64,000 bases of DNA from Mugil cephalus (Eukaryota; Chordata; Actinopteri; Mugiliformes; Mugilidae), in assembly GCF_022458985.1 (NCBI RefSeq), contig NC_061772.1, positions 13,134,001-13,198,000 of the forward strand, read 5' to 3'. This document shows positions 26,572 to 38,299 of the stretch, one piece after another. The position numbers were made by a program, and so were the translations under genes. Position 1 is the stretch's first letter; each line of letters starts with the position of its first letter. The notes under the pieces were generated by a model. It made no database searches. It was given only the letters and a program-made list of their open reading frames with translations, and was not told the DNA's origin.

Positions 26572-29204
26572 TCATAAGATACTTTCAGGACTGGACTGGC
26601 TGGAATCTGGTTCTGCATCATCTGCTTTTAGAAAGCCAGTCTTTGGCAACGTCGACTCTGGTTTGTTGTAGTTGTCACTGCACAGCGTGAGCCTCTCCTG
26701 GGTGGCAGGACTCACATCTCTTCTCAGTGACAAAGAATTGGCAGCACAGGTAAAAGATCCAGTTATAACTGTGCTATTATCCGGATCTGTGACTCTGGCG
26801 TTGCAGTAATACCTCCGGAGTCCATTTCGGAAGCGTATGGTGAACAGGCCATAGATGACTGGATCAAGGCATGCGTTGACCAGACCGAAGATGAACAGGA
26901 TGTGAGTCAGTGAGTGGGAGACCTTCCCCTCCAGGTCATCGGGAAAGAACCAGTACCACAGGCCCAGCAGGTAATACGGAGTCCAGCAGATAATGAAAGA
27001 CAAGACGATCACAATGCTCATTTTTAGAGTCCTCATCCGAGCTCTGGGGATGTTATTCTTTGAACACCGCAGATGCACTTCGTTGGAGGGCACTGAGGGC
27101 AAATAATGAATACAACATTTAATATATGTGTGTCCTTGTATTCAAATATAGTGAACATACCTCAAGGTTCATTGTGAAAGACAAACATTTTTGAGCTTCC
27201 TACTCACTCCTGCATTAGGATGCTAATATATTAGCATAAGTTATTACAGTAACATGCTAATGACTTACTGCTCTATTATTTACCACTGTCTGAGCTTAGG
27301 TGGTTGGGCTCACATTTTACTGGTATTTATGTGGGTACTTCAAAACCAGATCACATCATGTCTGTAGAAAGGTTCAAACAGACATTTGAGCAGCCTTTAA
27401 GGATGCCTGTGTTAAACCTACCTACTTTTATGCTACGTAACATGATGCGTGTTTATCACTGAAGTAAAATGGTCCACTGAGCTTCAGCCTCTGTCTTAAC
27501 TTACGGTTGTCCTTTCTCAGTCGTTTGGAGATCTCACAGAAGATCCTGGTGTAACAGGTGATCATGATGACCAGCGGCAGCAGGAACAGGCAGGAAAACG
27601 TGAACATGTTGTAGGCTGTTTCGTGCCAGTGAGTGCTGAAACTTCCCCGTGTTGTGCACTGTGTGAAGTCCTCGGGGTGGATGATGGTCACGTTGTGAAA
27701 AAGGAACATCTGAGCAGGGAAATGAACAGACTCATATCAGATAATATCCACGACTACAACCCTGAACATGATGATAGTATCATTCAATTGAGTCTTTTGA
27801 GGCTCCAGTCGACTAAACGGGAAACACAGGAAATACCCTGAAGGGACAGTTTCCCCAGCAAAACCACTAATAAATCCAAATAAATGGTTGTCATAGTAAA
27901 CAGAAATCATTTGTTTGGCAAATGAGTGCGTGAGTGAGTACACAAAAAGTGATGTATAATGGGTGACTTAACTCAGGCAGATAAGCTTATTCACTTTGTT
28001 AGATGGCCCTTTACTTAATTATTTTTGTTGTCCGTAAAAGATCACATGAAATAGATGGTACATTGCATCTAAAATCATAATTACTGCAGGTTTCTCAGAG
28101 TGACCTTTATGGCTCCTGGCCTAGAAACCTTTCCATCCTCTCATTAGATTGCACGTGTGCATGTAATTATAAGTTAGACAAACCTGGTGGATGATGATAA
28201 AGGTCAGTGGTTTGCTAAATCTGTGTGGGAAACGTGAAAGGTGTAAAAGTGGAGTTGACTCAATAAAAATACCTCGAGATAAGGGATAGATTCTAATCAA
28301 TGACCAAATCAAAGAAATGCTGTCTGTCTACAAAACCCAATGAAAGTCAACGACAAACATGCTTCCTACTTAGTAACCCCTAGACCATAGACACATAGGT
28401 CAGCCAGAGCCAGGATAACATCCTAGCTGGTTGTGGTCTCTGTAGGATTTGTTCACATTTCATTGTGTAAACCTTAATTACTCTTTATCTGCTCTTCACC
28501 TGAATAATGTCCTGAGATGACTAAGTTTTACTGATTAAAACTCACATAGGAAAGAATATAAATTATAATTTATTTTAGACTGGGGAAAACTGTTTTACTT
28601 TGGAAAGTATTATTTTGTGTGTAAAGACAATAAAAAACAGGATATAATCTCTCACCTGAGGGACTGACAGCGCGACGCTCATACCCCACGCCACACTCAG
28701 CATCACTCTGTTCCTCTTACTGGCTTTATTGATGGCCAGAGGGTTAAGGATGGCAGACTGCCTGTCCAAGCTGATCACCACAGTGACAAAAGCGCACGAG
28801 TACATCGCCTGCAGCTTAAGAAACATCAGTAGCCTGCAGGCAAAGTCCCCAGCCAGCCACTGGACGGTGATGTTCCACACAGCATCCACGGGCATCACGA
28901 TGAAGGTTACCAGCAGATCAGCCAGCGTCAGGTTGACAATCAGCACCCTGACGTGGGATTTGCGCTTCCCGTCGGCGTGCGCCGCCCACAGCACAGCCAG
29001 GTTGCAAAAGGCCGATATGCCGCAGAGGATGAACGTGGTGATCACTCTGACTTTGGCCGCTGTGGTGAACGTCGGCAGCTGAGGGCCATCGCCGCCTGCT
29101 GTCCAGTTGGAAGAAGTGGAGGAGAAGTTGCAACTGGGATTCACTGGGCAGTCCGCAGCGAGGTGATACATGATCGCAGCGAGGTCACACAGGGAGGTGT
29201 TCAT
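26572..29204 (-). CDS. Gonadotropin-releasing hormone receptor (non-mammalian, tailed type)
   Basis: Three coding exons on the minus strand, 29204-28656, 27709-27505 and 27092-26572, join in phases 0 and 1 and give 424 residues. It is a rhodopsin-class GPCR that couples to Gq/11 on GnRH binding in pituitary and brain. Visible features: N-glycosylation sequons at N2, N26 and N33; TM2 Asp96 in NLTLADLL; a Cys123-Cys201 pair for the TM3-loop disulfide; DRQ at 147-149 in place of DRY; the GnRHR hallmark WTPYYLLGLWYWF at 288-300 in TM6; and DPVIY at 328-332 in TM7. A cytoplasmic tail of roughly 80 residues follows, which mammalian type I receptors lack. The three-exon layout is the family norm. 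Teleosts carry several paralogues and I cannot assign the number, so no symbol is given. Confidence 0.93.
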
Positions 29205-29261
29205 TTTCTGAAGCTCGCAGAGGAAGAAACATTCTGCTCATCAACAACACCAAGGTCAGCT
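29205..29261 (-). other. 5' UTR part of GnRH receptor coding exon 1
   Basis: Read on the minus strand, CTTCTCCTCAG ends at 29262, a pyrimidine-rich 3' splice site. The 57 bases between it and the ATG would be untranslated leader. The start codon is the first ATG giving a full N-terminus with glycosylation sites. Confidence 0.5.
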
Positions 29262-30052
29262 CTGAGGAGAAGAGGAAAATAAAAAAGTGTGAATCAAGAA
29301 AGGGACAAAACGGATGACTCAGGGGCCACGCACTCGCCGCCAATCATCTGGACACATCTGTGCAAGAACAGAAATGACAACAACACATAAATGAGCATCA
29401 CAGTGATACATCAAGAGGAAGTAACATGCATGTGTGGAAGCCCCATTTTCACTGAGCTGGAAACATGGAGCTAACAAACTGAAGAACATGGGAGTCCACT
29501 TAGCAAAAATTACATCAATTCTGTATATATACATACATGTACATATGAGGCAAATGAGCTGCATGTTCTGCAAACGTGGGATAAAACACGAAAAATTATC
29601 ACAGGCACAGAGACGTGATACACATGATACAGACCATGTCAACATCGACCGTCTATAGCAGATAAAGACGTGAGAACACGCATAACTATGTAGCTGTGCA
29701 TGCATCTTAACACTCCTAATTCCTTTGTTCTGGCTATGTCTAAATGTTGTGTTACTTTATCGGGAGCATGTATTTCCAGCAGTTAATAGCGAGGAAACGG
29801 AGCCAGACTGAAACATTGAAATGTAAAGACTATGAATAAATTATCTCCTCCTACTCTCTCTTATTCCTTATTTAAAATGATAATGTATATGTATTTAAAT
29901 AATTACACTCGTTCAAACGCGTCATAATAAGTGCAACAAAACGTACAAGATCACTTCTTCACGTGTGCCTGTCAGTGCGCACACTTTTTATGCATTTATT
30001 TATGGTTAAAAATTAATGATGAAATTGACAGAGTGAATTAAAAAAAACTTAC

Positions 30053-30200
30053 TCGCGTCGGAGGGACGATGTGGGACACCGAGTTATTTCAAAATCACAG
30101 CAGACTGCGGAGACGCAGAGTGAGCTCCGTCGGCGTTGAAGTCCGTCTGCTTTTGCATCAGCATGCGAGCTGTAAGTTGAGAAAGGCTGCAGGTTCAGCT
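30053..30200 (-). other. Probable non-coding first exon of GnRH receptor gene
   Basis: On the minus strand CGCGA followed by GTAAGT (30052-30047) is an excellent 5' splice site. The sequence above it is GC-richer than its surroundings. A CCAAT pentamer lies on the plus strand at 30235-30239. The upper edge is a guess. Splicing 30053 to 29261 would give a leader for the receptor mRNA. Confidence 0.4.
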
Positions 30201-30299
30201 CCTCTGCTCCAGCCGCTCCACCTTTATCCATCCACCAATCAGAGCAGAGCAGGGCTACTACACACAGCGACAAAGCATGAGCTGTGATCCCAAGACAAA

Positions 30300-33200
30300 G
30301 GTGGATCAGTGAATAAATGTTGCTCTGTTAACTGACACATGGTTAATGGGCAGCTAACACATTGGTCTGATTAATGGGAAGATTATAAAGGACGTGGTCG
30401 TTGTTAAAGTCAAATCTTTGGTCAGTTTTACATTTCATGTTTGACCTGAACGACGTCTACTGAAAGGTGCAGTTTCGACCCTAAGTTCTGGGGAGCAAAG
30501 ACAAACATGTGCCATCCCCTCTGTCCAAACTAGTATAATCTGTCATAGTGTAGTAGATAGAAGACGGTCACTGATGGGAGGGGTGCTGGAGTATTGATGT
30601 AACTTACTGTTGGGATAGATTTAAGGGTATTTATGGTTGTCATTGCAGAATAATCCAAAAGAGAACCACCCGGGGGCTACTTTCTCATTTATTTTTCTGC
30701 ACACTGCAATTGCTCCAACTTCTCAGCAAAGTAACCGAGAAGCAGTAACCTTTAACCGTGCCCTGCCGGTTGCACCCTCATGGACTGTGCAGCATGAATG
30801 AGAAAAGCGCTATAATGTGGTCTAATAAACTATTTGATAAATGCACCGAAGCAAGCTTATTGACACACCGCAGTGCCAGCGGTTGGCTGTTGGCCAGCGT
30901 CGGGCTCTGTCGCCCTCTGTTTTTCAGGTGTGTGCCGCACCGTTGGCACTACTCGGAGCCCTGATGGTGACTTCTCAGCCAATTCATTATTAGAGTCAGG
31001 TTGAGGAAGATTACTCTGACTGGCTCACAGAAGCACACATCATTTTTTATCTTTACCTAATCTGAATGTGCAAATACACAAACATTTTCACAGCAACATG
31101 ATCGTCGGGAATGAATAAATTATAGCCCAACTGGTCAACACCATCAGGAGAGGCCAGCTCTGTGCAACCGTTTGTAGCTCTTCCCAGCTAACCGGACCAG
31201 ATTATAGAGGGGCAGCGGAGATCCAACAGATGGATCCTGCAAACTGATATTCATTAACATGAATAATGCCCATTATTGCACTATATTAACCCTTCCAATG
31301 GAAACTGGTATCCCTTGTGGATCAGTAAAGTCTGTCTAATTTGGTCTTCTTCACTGGAAGTTCTTTGATGACAGTTTGGAGTTTACATACCCTAAGGGTA
31401 GTGCTATCATAAATATTTATTGACCTGTCACAGGGGCTGTAACAAAAACTTTATGTGAAACAAGGTACCACAGTAAATAGTTTACTATTAGCAAGAGAGA
31501 TTAATAAATACATCTGCAGCTTTTGGCTTCTGCTCTGAAAAAAGTCAATCTAAGAATGTATAATTTTAACATAATTAATTGATAATAACAAAAAAAGAAA
31601 GCAAAGTTTGTCTCTTGACATGAATATATTATGTTTTTACTTTGTCTACATTTGTTCAAAGTACAAGTCATTTTGATTTTTTTCATCAACAGCTACTCCC
31701 CTCCAACTGTGGCCCAATGTAATGAATTCTGGGGAAAACCCACCAACCAGCTCCAACAAGAATTTGGAAAAAGTGGGAAACTGGGCTTTAAGGTGACAAT
31801 AAGGTAATCTTAGTGATATAGTTGATTAATTACTGCAGTCTTTCAGGTTTTATATTGTTGTAGAAGCAAAGTACAAGTAAAATACGTTAACTGGAGCCTC
31901 GATGTAATTTGTAATTAACCATAGCAAGAGCCTTAAAAAATGAAACTAATGTTGGCAAGTTGCTTTAAAATACTTGAATCAAATTTAATTTTGAGCTAAC
32001 GTTTGCAAATGACTGTTTAAAGTAAGCAGAGATGTGTTTTTTCCTCTATGTAACATTAGCTTGTGGAGCTAACACCGGTTAGCCGTTAGCTGTTAGCGTT
32101 AGCAACGGTTAGCAAGGGGTTGTAGCTGTAAATTGGCACTGCTAAAAATACAGTGCTCCATCTGCCTATAAAAGGGCAATTTTTAGCATCATATTACATA
32201 GACATTAATACGACTTAATTAATTAATTAATATTGTATTAATGTCTGTGTCATATTATCCCGTAGATCACATAAGAGTAGTTTTTGTTGGAGCAACATTA
32301 ATTCTGTAAGCAAAGTCAATTTACTGTCAATTTACTCAAAGCGCCCTACAGGTCAAGTCACCGAGGAGAAGTGACAGGGATTAAGTGCATCAATCTTGCA
32401 AGTTGTCAGAACAGGTTCAGAGTATCCTTTGACAAACGTAAAAACACCAACGAAAAGAGTGATGGCACTGTTACACAATCAAAGGGCCATTATTTTTGCC
32501 ACTCACATTTTCGTTTGATGAATTTGCCAAAAGCGCTGATGTCAAGTTGTATGCTTTCCTTCGTTACGGTGGGTAAAAACTTTAACCAGACGTGTAAATT
32601 AATCGCCACCAAATAGATTTCAGCGAGTGGAAAGAAAGATTGTGGAGCTTCTACTGTAAATACAGGAACCCCAGTTGGAATATAACAATGTTAATAGTGC
32701 AGGTGAGTCACATGTGCTGTGAGATTTTGCTGAGAATCAATATGGTGGTGGTATGAAATGTCAGCATGAGTTGTTTAGAGTCAGTGTTTGTTTAAGAAAT
32801 GCTAGATATTAAACCCCTGACACATCCTTCACAAACAAAGGAGGGTTGTGAGTTGTAGTGGTGATATTTGTTTTTCTCCAGCAAACTGATTTGTTTTGGA
32901 TCTTCATTTTTTCACTAATTAGTTAATTAATTCTTATTCTGGGTGTTATTTTATATTACTTCTATTTATTTGTTGTCATCGGTTCACTTCTATTCCTGTT
33001 TAATGATATTCATTGTAATTATACTCCTAATTGAACTCAGTTATGAATTTTTCTTGTATATAAATCCGCTAAATTAAGTATAATTAGAATCAACATTTTA
33101 ACCTTTACCTACTTGTCTGCAGAACTATACTGGATAATAAATGTCGTTGGATACTGGATATTTATTGAAAGAACAAGAGTAGGAATTAGAGGAATTTGAA

Positions 33201-35160
33201 CATTAACATTATCCAGTGTGAGCATGAACCATTTCCAGCCTAATCAGTAACAACAACTCTCTAGAAAAAGGTGGAAATATCTTGAACCTCTCGAAGTTAA
33301 AACGACTAGCTATGTAAAAAACAAATTGTCAAATGATAGTTATTATTATTTTTAGCCTAGTACTCGCAATCAACTGGCAAAGGAAATGACAGTCGCCTTC
33401 CCCAGTGATGTCCTTGGATGCATGTTGCAGGATCTGCTGTGCTACGCTGAGGTGAATTCATTTTGATTAAGTGTTGTCCAGTCAGGGGCAGGAAGGAGTA
33501 GAACATACTGACCCAAACGTGTTGTTGTTTTGTCACCATAGTCTTCCGGCTTTATTCATCACAAGCCCTTGAAGGGAACTCAATATTCTCAGTCATTCTC
33601 GGCCCTATTTTTAAGCTTTAACTGGTGTAGTATTTGTTAATTGATTAGATATAAGAAATCCAAATAAGCACGTATTAAAGCGACCTATAATACATATAAA
33701 GGTGTTGCAATCACAATGAATGTGTAAAAAAAAACAACAAAAAAACACAAAACATATGAGAACCACACAGTAAGCCTCAGAAATGAGTTAACTAATTCTT
33801 ATACAAAAAGCTGCTAGACCGTTTGGCTTGCACTGCAATTTTGGTTTTAATAAAATTCAAGTGGAAGGCTGCTGTCAGTGTAAAGTACCCTGGTGCTATT
33901 GGATCTGACATGTGGAAAAATTATGTCCTCACCAAGTTGTGAATCTGTTCGCGCCATATGTTCAGTCTCTTCAGAATTTTAAATGAACAAATTTTACATT
34001 TGTCTCCCCAGCTGTTAACCCACCACAAAAAAAATAAAAACATTAGAAGTGCATGGCTTTTGGTAAAGTAGCAAAAAATCTAAAACTGAAATCGTCAAAT
34101 GTTCTGACACTCTGGGGTACCATGCAGCAAAATGTAATTAATAATAATAATTGATGAGAACCACTACTTGCGGCTCATAAATCACTCCAGAGCTGCCGTC
34201 TATTATGCACTTTAAAAATCCATATTCAGCATTGTCACTTGCAGAGATTAAAAGGCAGATTTCCACTTTACTCTAGTCAATGATGTGAATATGATCATAT
34301 GTAAATTATTTCAAAAGAAATCCTGCTTTGGTGCACGTAGATTCATGGATTAAATGTATTTACAATCAGTTAAATGCCAATCACCAGATTGTAATGTGCG
34401 TGAAAGTGCACGCATGTGACTTCCTGTTGCCACTTTCCTATCTCAACTGGAGCAGCTTGACATGTCTTGAACTTGAGCTCCAGCCTTCATCACAGTCCCC
34501 TCAGCAGGAAATCTGTCCTCTGGTATTAAATGGAAAACGTACAGCGGAGACTGGTTTGACCATTAGTGTGAAAGGAAAATGTATTTCATTCTCTCACAGC
34601 AGAATGTTGAAGCCTCTGGCAGCATTGATCCCTAGCCTGCAGTGACATAATGCTCCCTCCATGTGTTGTGAGTCAGGACGGCATCACTCAGCCATCACTG
34701 AGTGCCCTCACTCAAAATAGACTGTATATTACAAGCAGACGATCATTTCTTCCTTGTCACCATTTCTGTTACTGCTAATGGACCCTTAGCATGTCAATCT
34801 GAACCAAAAAGCAGAAACTAGAACCACCACACATAGTTAAAGCAGAGGATCAACAACAACATTGACCGATAGCATTGGTATAACTCCAGTGTGTGTGTGC
34901 TCACTTGCGTATTCATTTAATCAATTCTGCGGTCTGCTCTACCTCCGCCAGTTACAAGGAAATTTGAGGTTATTCACTTTATTTATTTATTTATTTATTC
35001 TATCCATCAGTCCTATGGTTGGCATGGCAACTGGTAGTGAATATGATAGTGATCCTCTTTCAATAGCATCAAATAACTAACTAAAATTAAACTTATCAGA
35101 GAAATTAGTCCTCGATTATGCACCAGTGTCATATTAACTATCTAAAATTACAGAAACCAT
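30300..35160. other. Gene-poor intergenic stretch
   Basis: No supported gene. Contents include a LINE-like 3' tail at about 31290-31345 (TCCCTTGTGGATCAGTAAAG), a GTTAGC-rich cluster at 32054-32113, a strong palindrome at 32191-32256, and AT-rich sequence elsewhere. Confidence 0.6.
32191..32256. repeat. AT-rich palindrome (hairpin or cruciform)
   Basis: AGACATTAATAC (32200-32211) is followed by its exact reverse complement GTATTAATGTCT (32235-32246). The 23-base spacer is itself made of TTAATTAA units, and the pairing extends outward imperfectly. It may be the core of a palindromic MITE or a simple fold-back. Confidence 0.7.
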
Positions 35161-35164
35161 CCTT

Positions 35165-35426
35165 GAAAGCATGTATGTATTTTAGTGTCCCATCCACTAA
35201 CATGGAGTATGTGGAGCTTCTGACCTATACTGCAGCCAGTCACCAGGGGGAACTCTACTCGCTTTGGCTTCACTTTTGAGGAGCTTCATACATGTTAATA
35301 TAATAACCTCAGATGGAGCGGGGAGAAAATGACTTGACTGGTTGACTGCCACCAAGGTAAATTCTGCTGGATAAATAAACACCTGTAGTTTGTTGATAAA
35401 ATACATAATAAATATATTTTAACTAC
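35165..35426. repeat. Dispersed teleost repeat copy
   Basis: It contains the phrase ACTGCAGCCAGTCACCAGGG, which I recall as a common fish interspersed repeat. Its end (35331-35426, with GGATAAATAAACACCTGTAG) recurs at 40908-41000 with few differences. Confidence 0.55.
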
Positions 35427-35459
35427 TTGCCTTGGAGGTATCAACACTGACACTGAGAC

Positions 35460-35640
35460 CAGGGGTCTTCAACGTTTTCCAGGCCACGGACCCCCAAACT
35501 GGAGGATTAAGGAGGGACCTCCTACCTACTATACTGCATGTGTTCAAAATTTAACTCGGCCTAGTGTTATTTATAAATATACGTTATTAACATTTTGCAT
35601 TCAGCATTAAGCTAATTAAATAATTCACAATTTCAAATAT
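35460..35640 (+). mobile_element. hAT-type MITE, 5' fragment
   Basis: CAGGGGTCTTCAACGTTTTC followed by CAGGCCACGGACCCCCAAAC is the start of a widespread vertebrate hAT-type non-autonomous element. No matching 3' end was found, so it is truncated. Confidence 0.55.
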
Positions 35641-35729
35641 TAATTTTTTATTTCAAACATGTGCGATAATAAGTGGCCGTACAATAAACCTATCAGCAAG
35701 GGTGATGAGGTGGAGTCAGGGCTGTTGCG

Positions 35730-35870
35730 GACAACTTGGGGTGAGCAGAACCATCTATAGCTCAGTGCGACTATGACAAAGGAACTGGTGGTGTTGGACC
35801 TGAGGAAGACCAAGGTGCAGGTGACCCCTGTTGCCATCCAGGGGGACAGTGTGGACATCGTTGAGGATTA
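35730..35870 (+). repeat. LINE RT C-terminal fragment (plus)
   Basis: Translation gives TKELVVLDLRKTKVQVTPV-like sequence followed by IQGDSVDIVED, with a frameshift. It corresponds to the segment just after the RT catalytic block of fish LINEs (KEMVVDFR, then an IxGxxVExVxxYKYLG-like block). Confidence 0.65.
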
Positions 35871-36180
35871 GTCTCAGGCAGACTTTAATGATCCACAAGG
35901 GAAATTAATTGGTCATAGAAGCCTAATTGTCACAATAAGATGAGCTGTTGTACAGCTGAATAGAATAAGGAATATAAGCTGTAGCGTTCACTATGGCAGT
36001 GGAGCTGAATCAGTCTGCTGGAGAAGGAGCTCCTCTGACCCTCAAATGTTTGGTGTAGTGGATGGGATGGATTGTCCATAATGGAGAGCAGTTTATCTAA
36101 TGTCCTCCTGTCCCTCACTGATGTGAAAGATGTGAAAGCACAGCCAGGAAGGTTTCCCTGTGAAAGCACGTATCGATCTT
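35871..36180 (-). repeat. LINE 3' end (minus)
   Basis: On the minus strand the peptide SVRDRRTLDKLLSIMDNPSH, then PLHQTFEGQRSSFSSR, is the conserved C-terminus of a teleost LINE polyprotein. It ends in the typical TTGTGGATCATTAAAGTCT tail at about 35875-35900. It is head-to-head with the preceding plus-strand fragment. Confidence 0.75.
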
Positions 36181-37419
36181 CTTACCCTGCTCAGTGAGCT
36201 GTGGGTGTGCTGCCTCACTCTGGATTCTGAATACAGTGATCTGAGTTCAAGTCTCAGTGGGACCTTAATGTAGCAGTCTTTCTCCCACCAAGGTAACCCC
36301 ATCTAAATAGTGGTCTTTATATAACTTCAGATTCATAAAACTTTATTGCCCAGACCCCATGGGGCAATTTAAGGCACCTGTGAGCAGCATGACTTGATAC
36401 ACAATATATATACAAAAGCTATGTTATAAATTAATAAAACTTTTCAAACCGTCCATAGAGGATGATAATCTAATCTACTAAAGCATAAAACAATAACTTC
36501 TCTAGTTATCTCTAGTTATACACATAAATTCTAAGTACATTTTCCAAGAGTTAGTTAATAAAGATTTCTGTAGCACATGATTATATAAGGAGCCGTAAAA
36601 ATGAGGGTTAAAAAAGTTTGGTTTGTAATAATTGAAATAGGTGATGTACTGGAAAGTGTCAATATGTATAGAAAAATAACAGTCATTGCAAATCCAGATA
36701 AAATTGTGGCTTGTGCAACTTTCTTATAGTTTCTGAGCTTGTTGCCAGAGGTTTCCAATACTGTTTATGACCTTTGCCATTTGTCCAGTGCGAAAATGAC
36801 CTAATCAGTTAAACCGTGATCAAGCTGTCAAAAATGTACTCATATTTTAATCTGCAGAAATCATGTCAGAAAATCTCCATTAATTATATAATGAAAATCT
36901 GAAGTTAATACTTTTAACACTAAACATAAAATTAAATTACGTATGACCAAACTTTTTCTTTTGTTTCATCTCCATGTTCTTTTATGATGTTCTTCTTCTT
37001 TGTAATGTTCCTCCTGTTTCCTGCACACATCTTTGCCTCACCTCTCTTCACTTACTGCAGGAGATAACAGTAATGACTTCACTGGAATCACATAAAAACA
37101 AATGATCGTAGTGTAAAACACGCCAAAATGTGTGTTTACTTCACAGTGCAGGTGGTCACATCTCCTTGGCTCTTCTTCTTCTTCTCTCATCACATTATCG
37201 ATTAACCATTCTAAAAAGGAAAAAATGATAAAATTAACTTTCTTAAGAATTGTTCTCAACATTTCTTTTAGTAATGTACCATTATTTACGGTATCACCTC
37301 TCATATTTTCCCTTGTGACCACTTTTTCATTGTTTGGTTCTATTTCTTCTTTGTTCATGTTTCTCTTGTTTCATCCTCACATAATTCTCTTCTTGGTTTC
37401 ACAGCCAAGGTGTCGAGCA

Positions 37420-37491
37420 GCTGTGATTGTATAGAGGTCAGTACTCTGCGTTGTGGTCACAGCAGCCCCGGTTTGAATCCCGGTATGGGCT
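37420..37491 (+). pseudogene. Decayed tRNA-His copy
   Basis: It aligns along its whole length with the tRNA-His at 37944. It keeps the anticodon loop TTGTGGT and the box B-like GGTTTGAATC, but the acceptor stem has at least three mismatches and the T-stem has a C-C clash. Its 5' flank GTCGAGCA matches GTCAAGCA before the other copy, pointing to local duplication. Confidence 0.75.
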
Positions 37492-37943
37492 TTTGGAGAG
37501 GATGAGTCTTCATCTGTCTTACTCTTTCCATAATTTCTTCTTTCAAACTTCCTCCTTGAAACAGAAAAGTAACCATAGAAATGGAATTAATTTAACACTA
37601 AACATAAAAGGAACATAAAAGATGGAGCCACATCCTCACTGGCTCCATCTTGTTCTTTTTCTGTCTTGTTTCTTTGTCTTGTTTCTTTTTGTACAACATG
37701 GCCTCTCACATTTCTAAAGGAAATAAAATGCCAGAAAAAAAAAGTAATAAGGACACAGACAGTTATTGAACTCATTGGAATCATGTTAAAGTAAATACAA
37801 AGGATGATTAAATTCTCAATTAGAGTATGTGCTTGTCCTTGTCACATTCTTCTTTTTCTTCTTCTCTCCTCTTCACGATTGTTTTTTAAGAATGCGTTCT
37901 CTCTTACTCTCTATAAGGTTGATATCCACAGCTCTGTCAAGCA

Positions 37944-38015
37944 GCCGTGATCGTATAGTGGTTAGTGCTCTGCGTTGTGGTCGCAGCAACCCTGGTTTGA
38001 ATCTGGGTCACGGCA
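37944..38015 (+). tRNA. tRNA-His (anticodon GTG)
   Basis: A 72-base cloverleaf. The acceptor GCCGTGA pairs perfectly with TCACGGC. The anticodon stem CTGCG/CGCAG surrounds TTGTGGT with GTG at 37977-37979. The T-loop reads TTTGAAT, not TTCGAAT, and two T-stem pairs are G-T, which would weaken box B and the G19-C56 contact. A T-run suitable as Pol III terminator lies at about 38060. It is probably a tRNA-His gene, but the T-arm changes leave room for a young pseudogene or a tRNA-derived repeat. Confidence 0.7.
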
Positions 38016-38161
38016 AGGACTGCTCAAGGAGAAGAAATGGCTGCTCTCTTGATAGTTCCCTTTTTTTCCTTTATGGAAAGAAATAATGTTAAAATAATGA
38101 GTGATCATAATAGACGTTAGATAAATTTAAGAAATAAGTATAGACTTCACAATGGAGATAG

Positions 38162-38234
38162 TCTCTTCTCTTCTCTTCTCTTCTCTTCTCTTCTCTTCTC
38201 TTCTCTTCTCTTCTCTTCTCTTCTCTTCTCTTCT
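38162..38234. repeat. (TCTTC)n microsatellite
   Basis: About fourteen perfect pentanucleotide units shortly downstream of the tRNA-His pair. Confidence 0.97.
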
Positions 38235-38299
38235 GCTCAAAAGACAAATGTCAAATCATTTCAGAATAATAGAACAGTGATTGAATATCAGACATAATT

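Noticed and set aside
28729..29282. Plus-strand open frames opposite the GnRH receptor first exon
   Set aside because: They are antisense shadows of a well-supported GC-rich coding exon.
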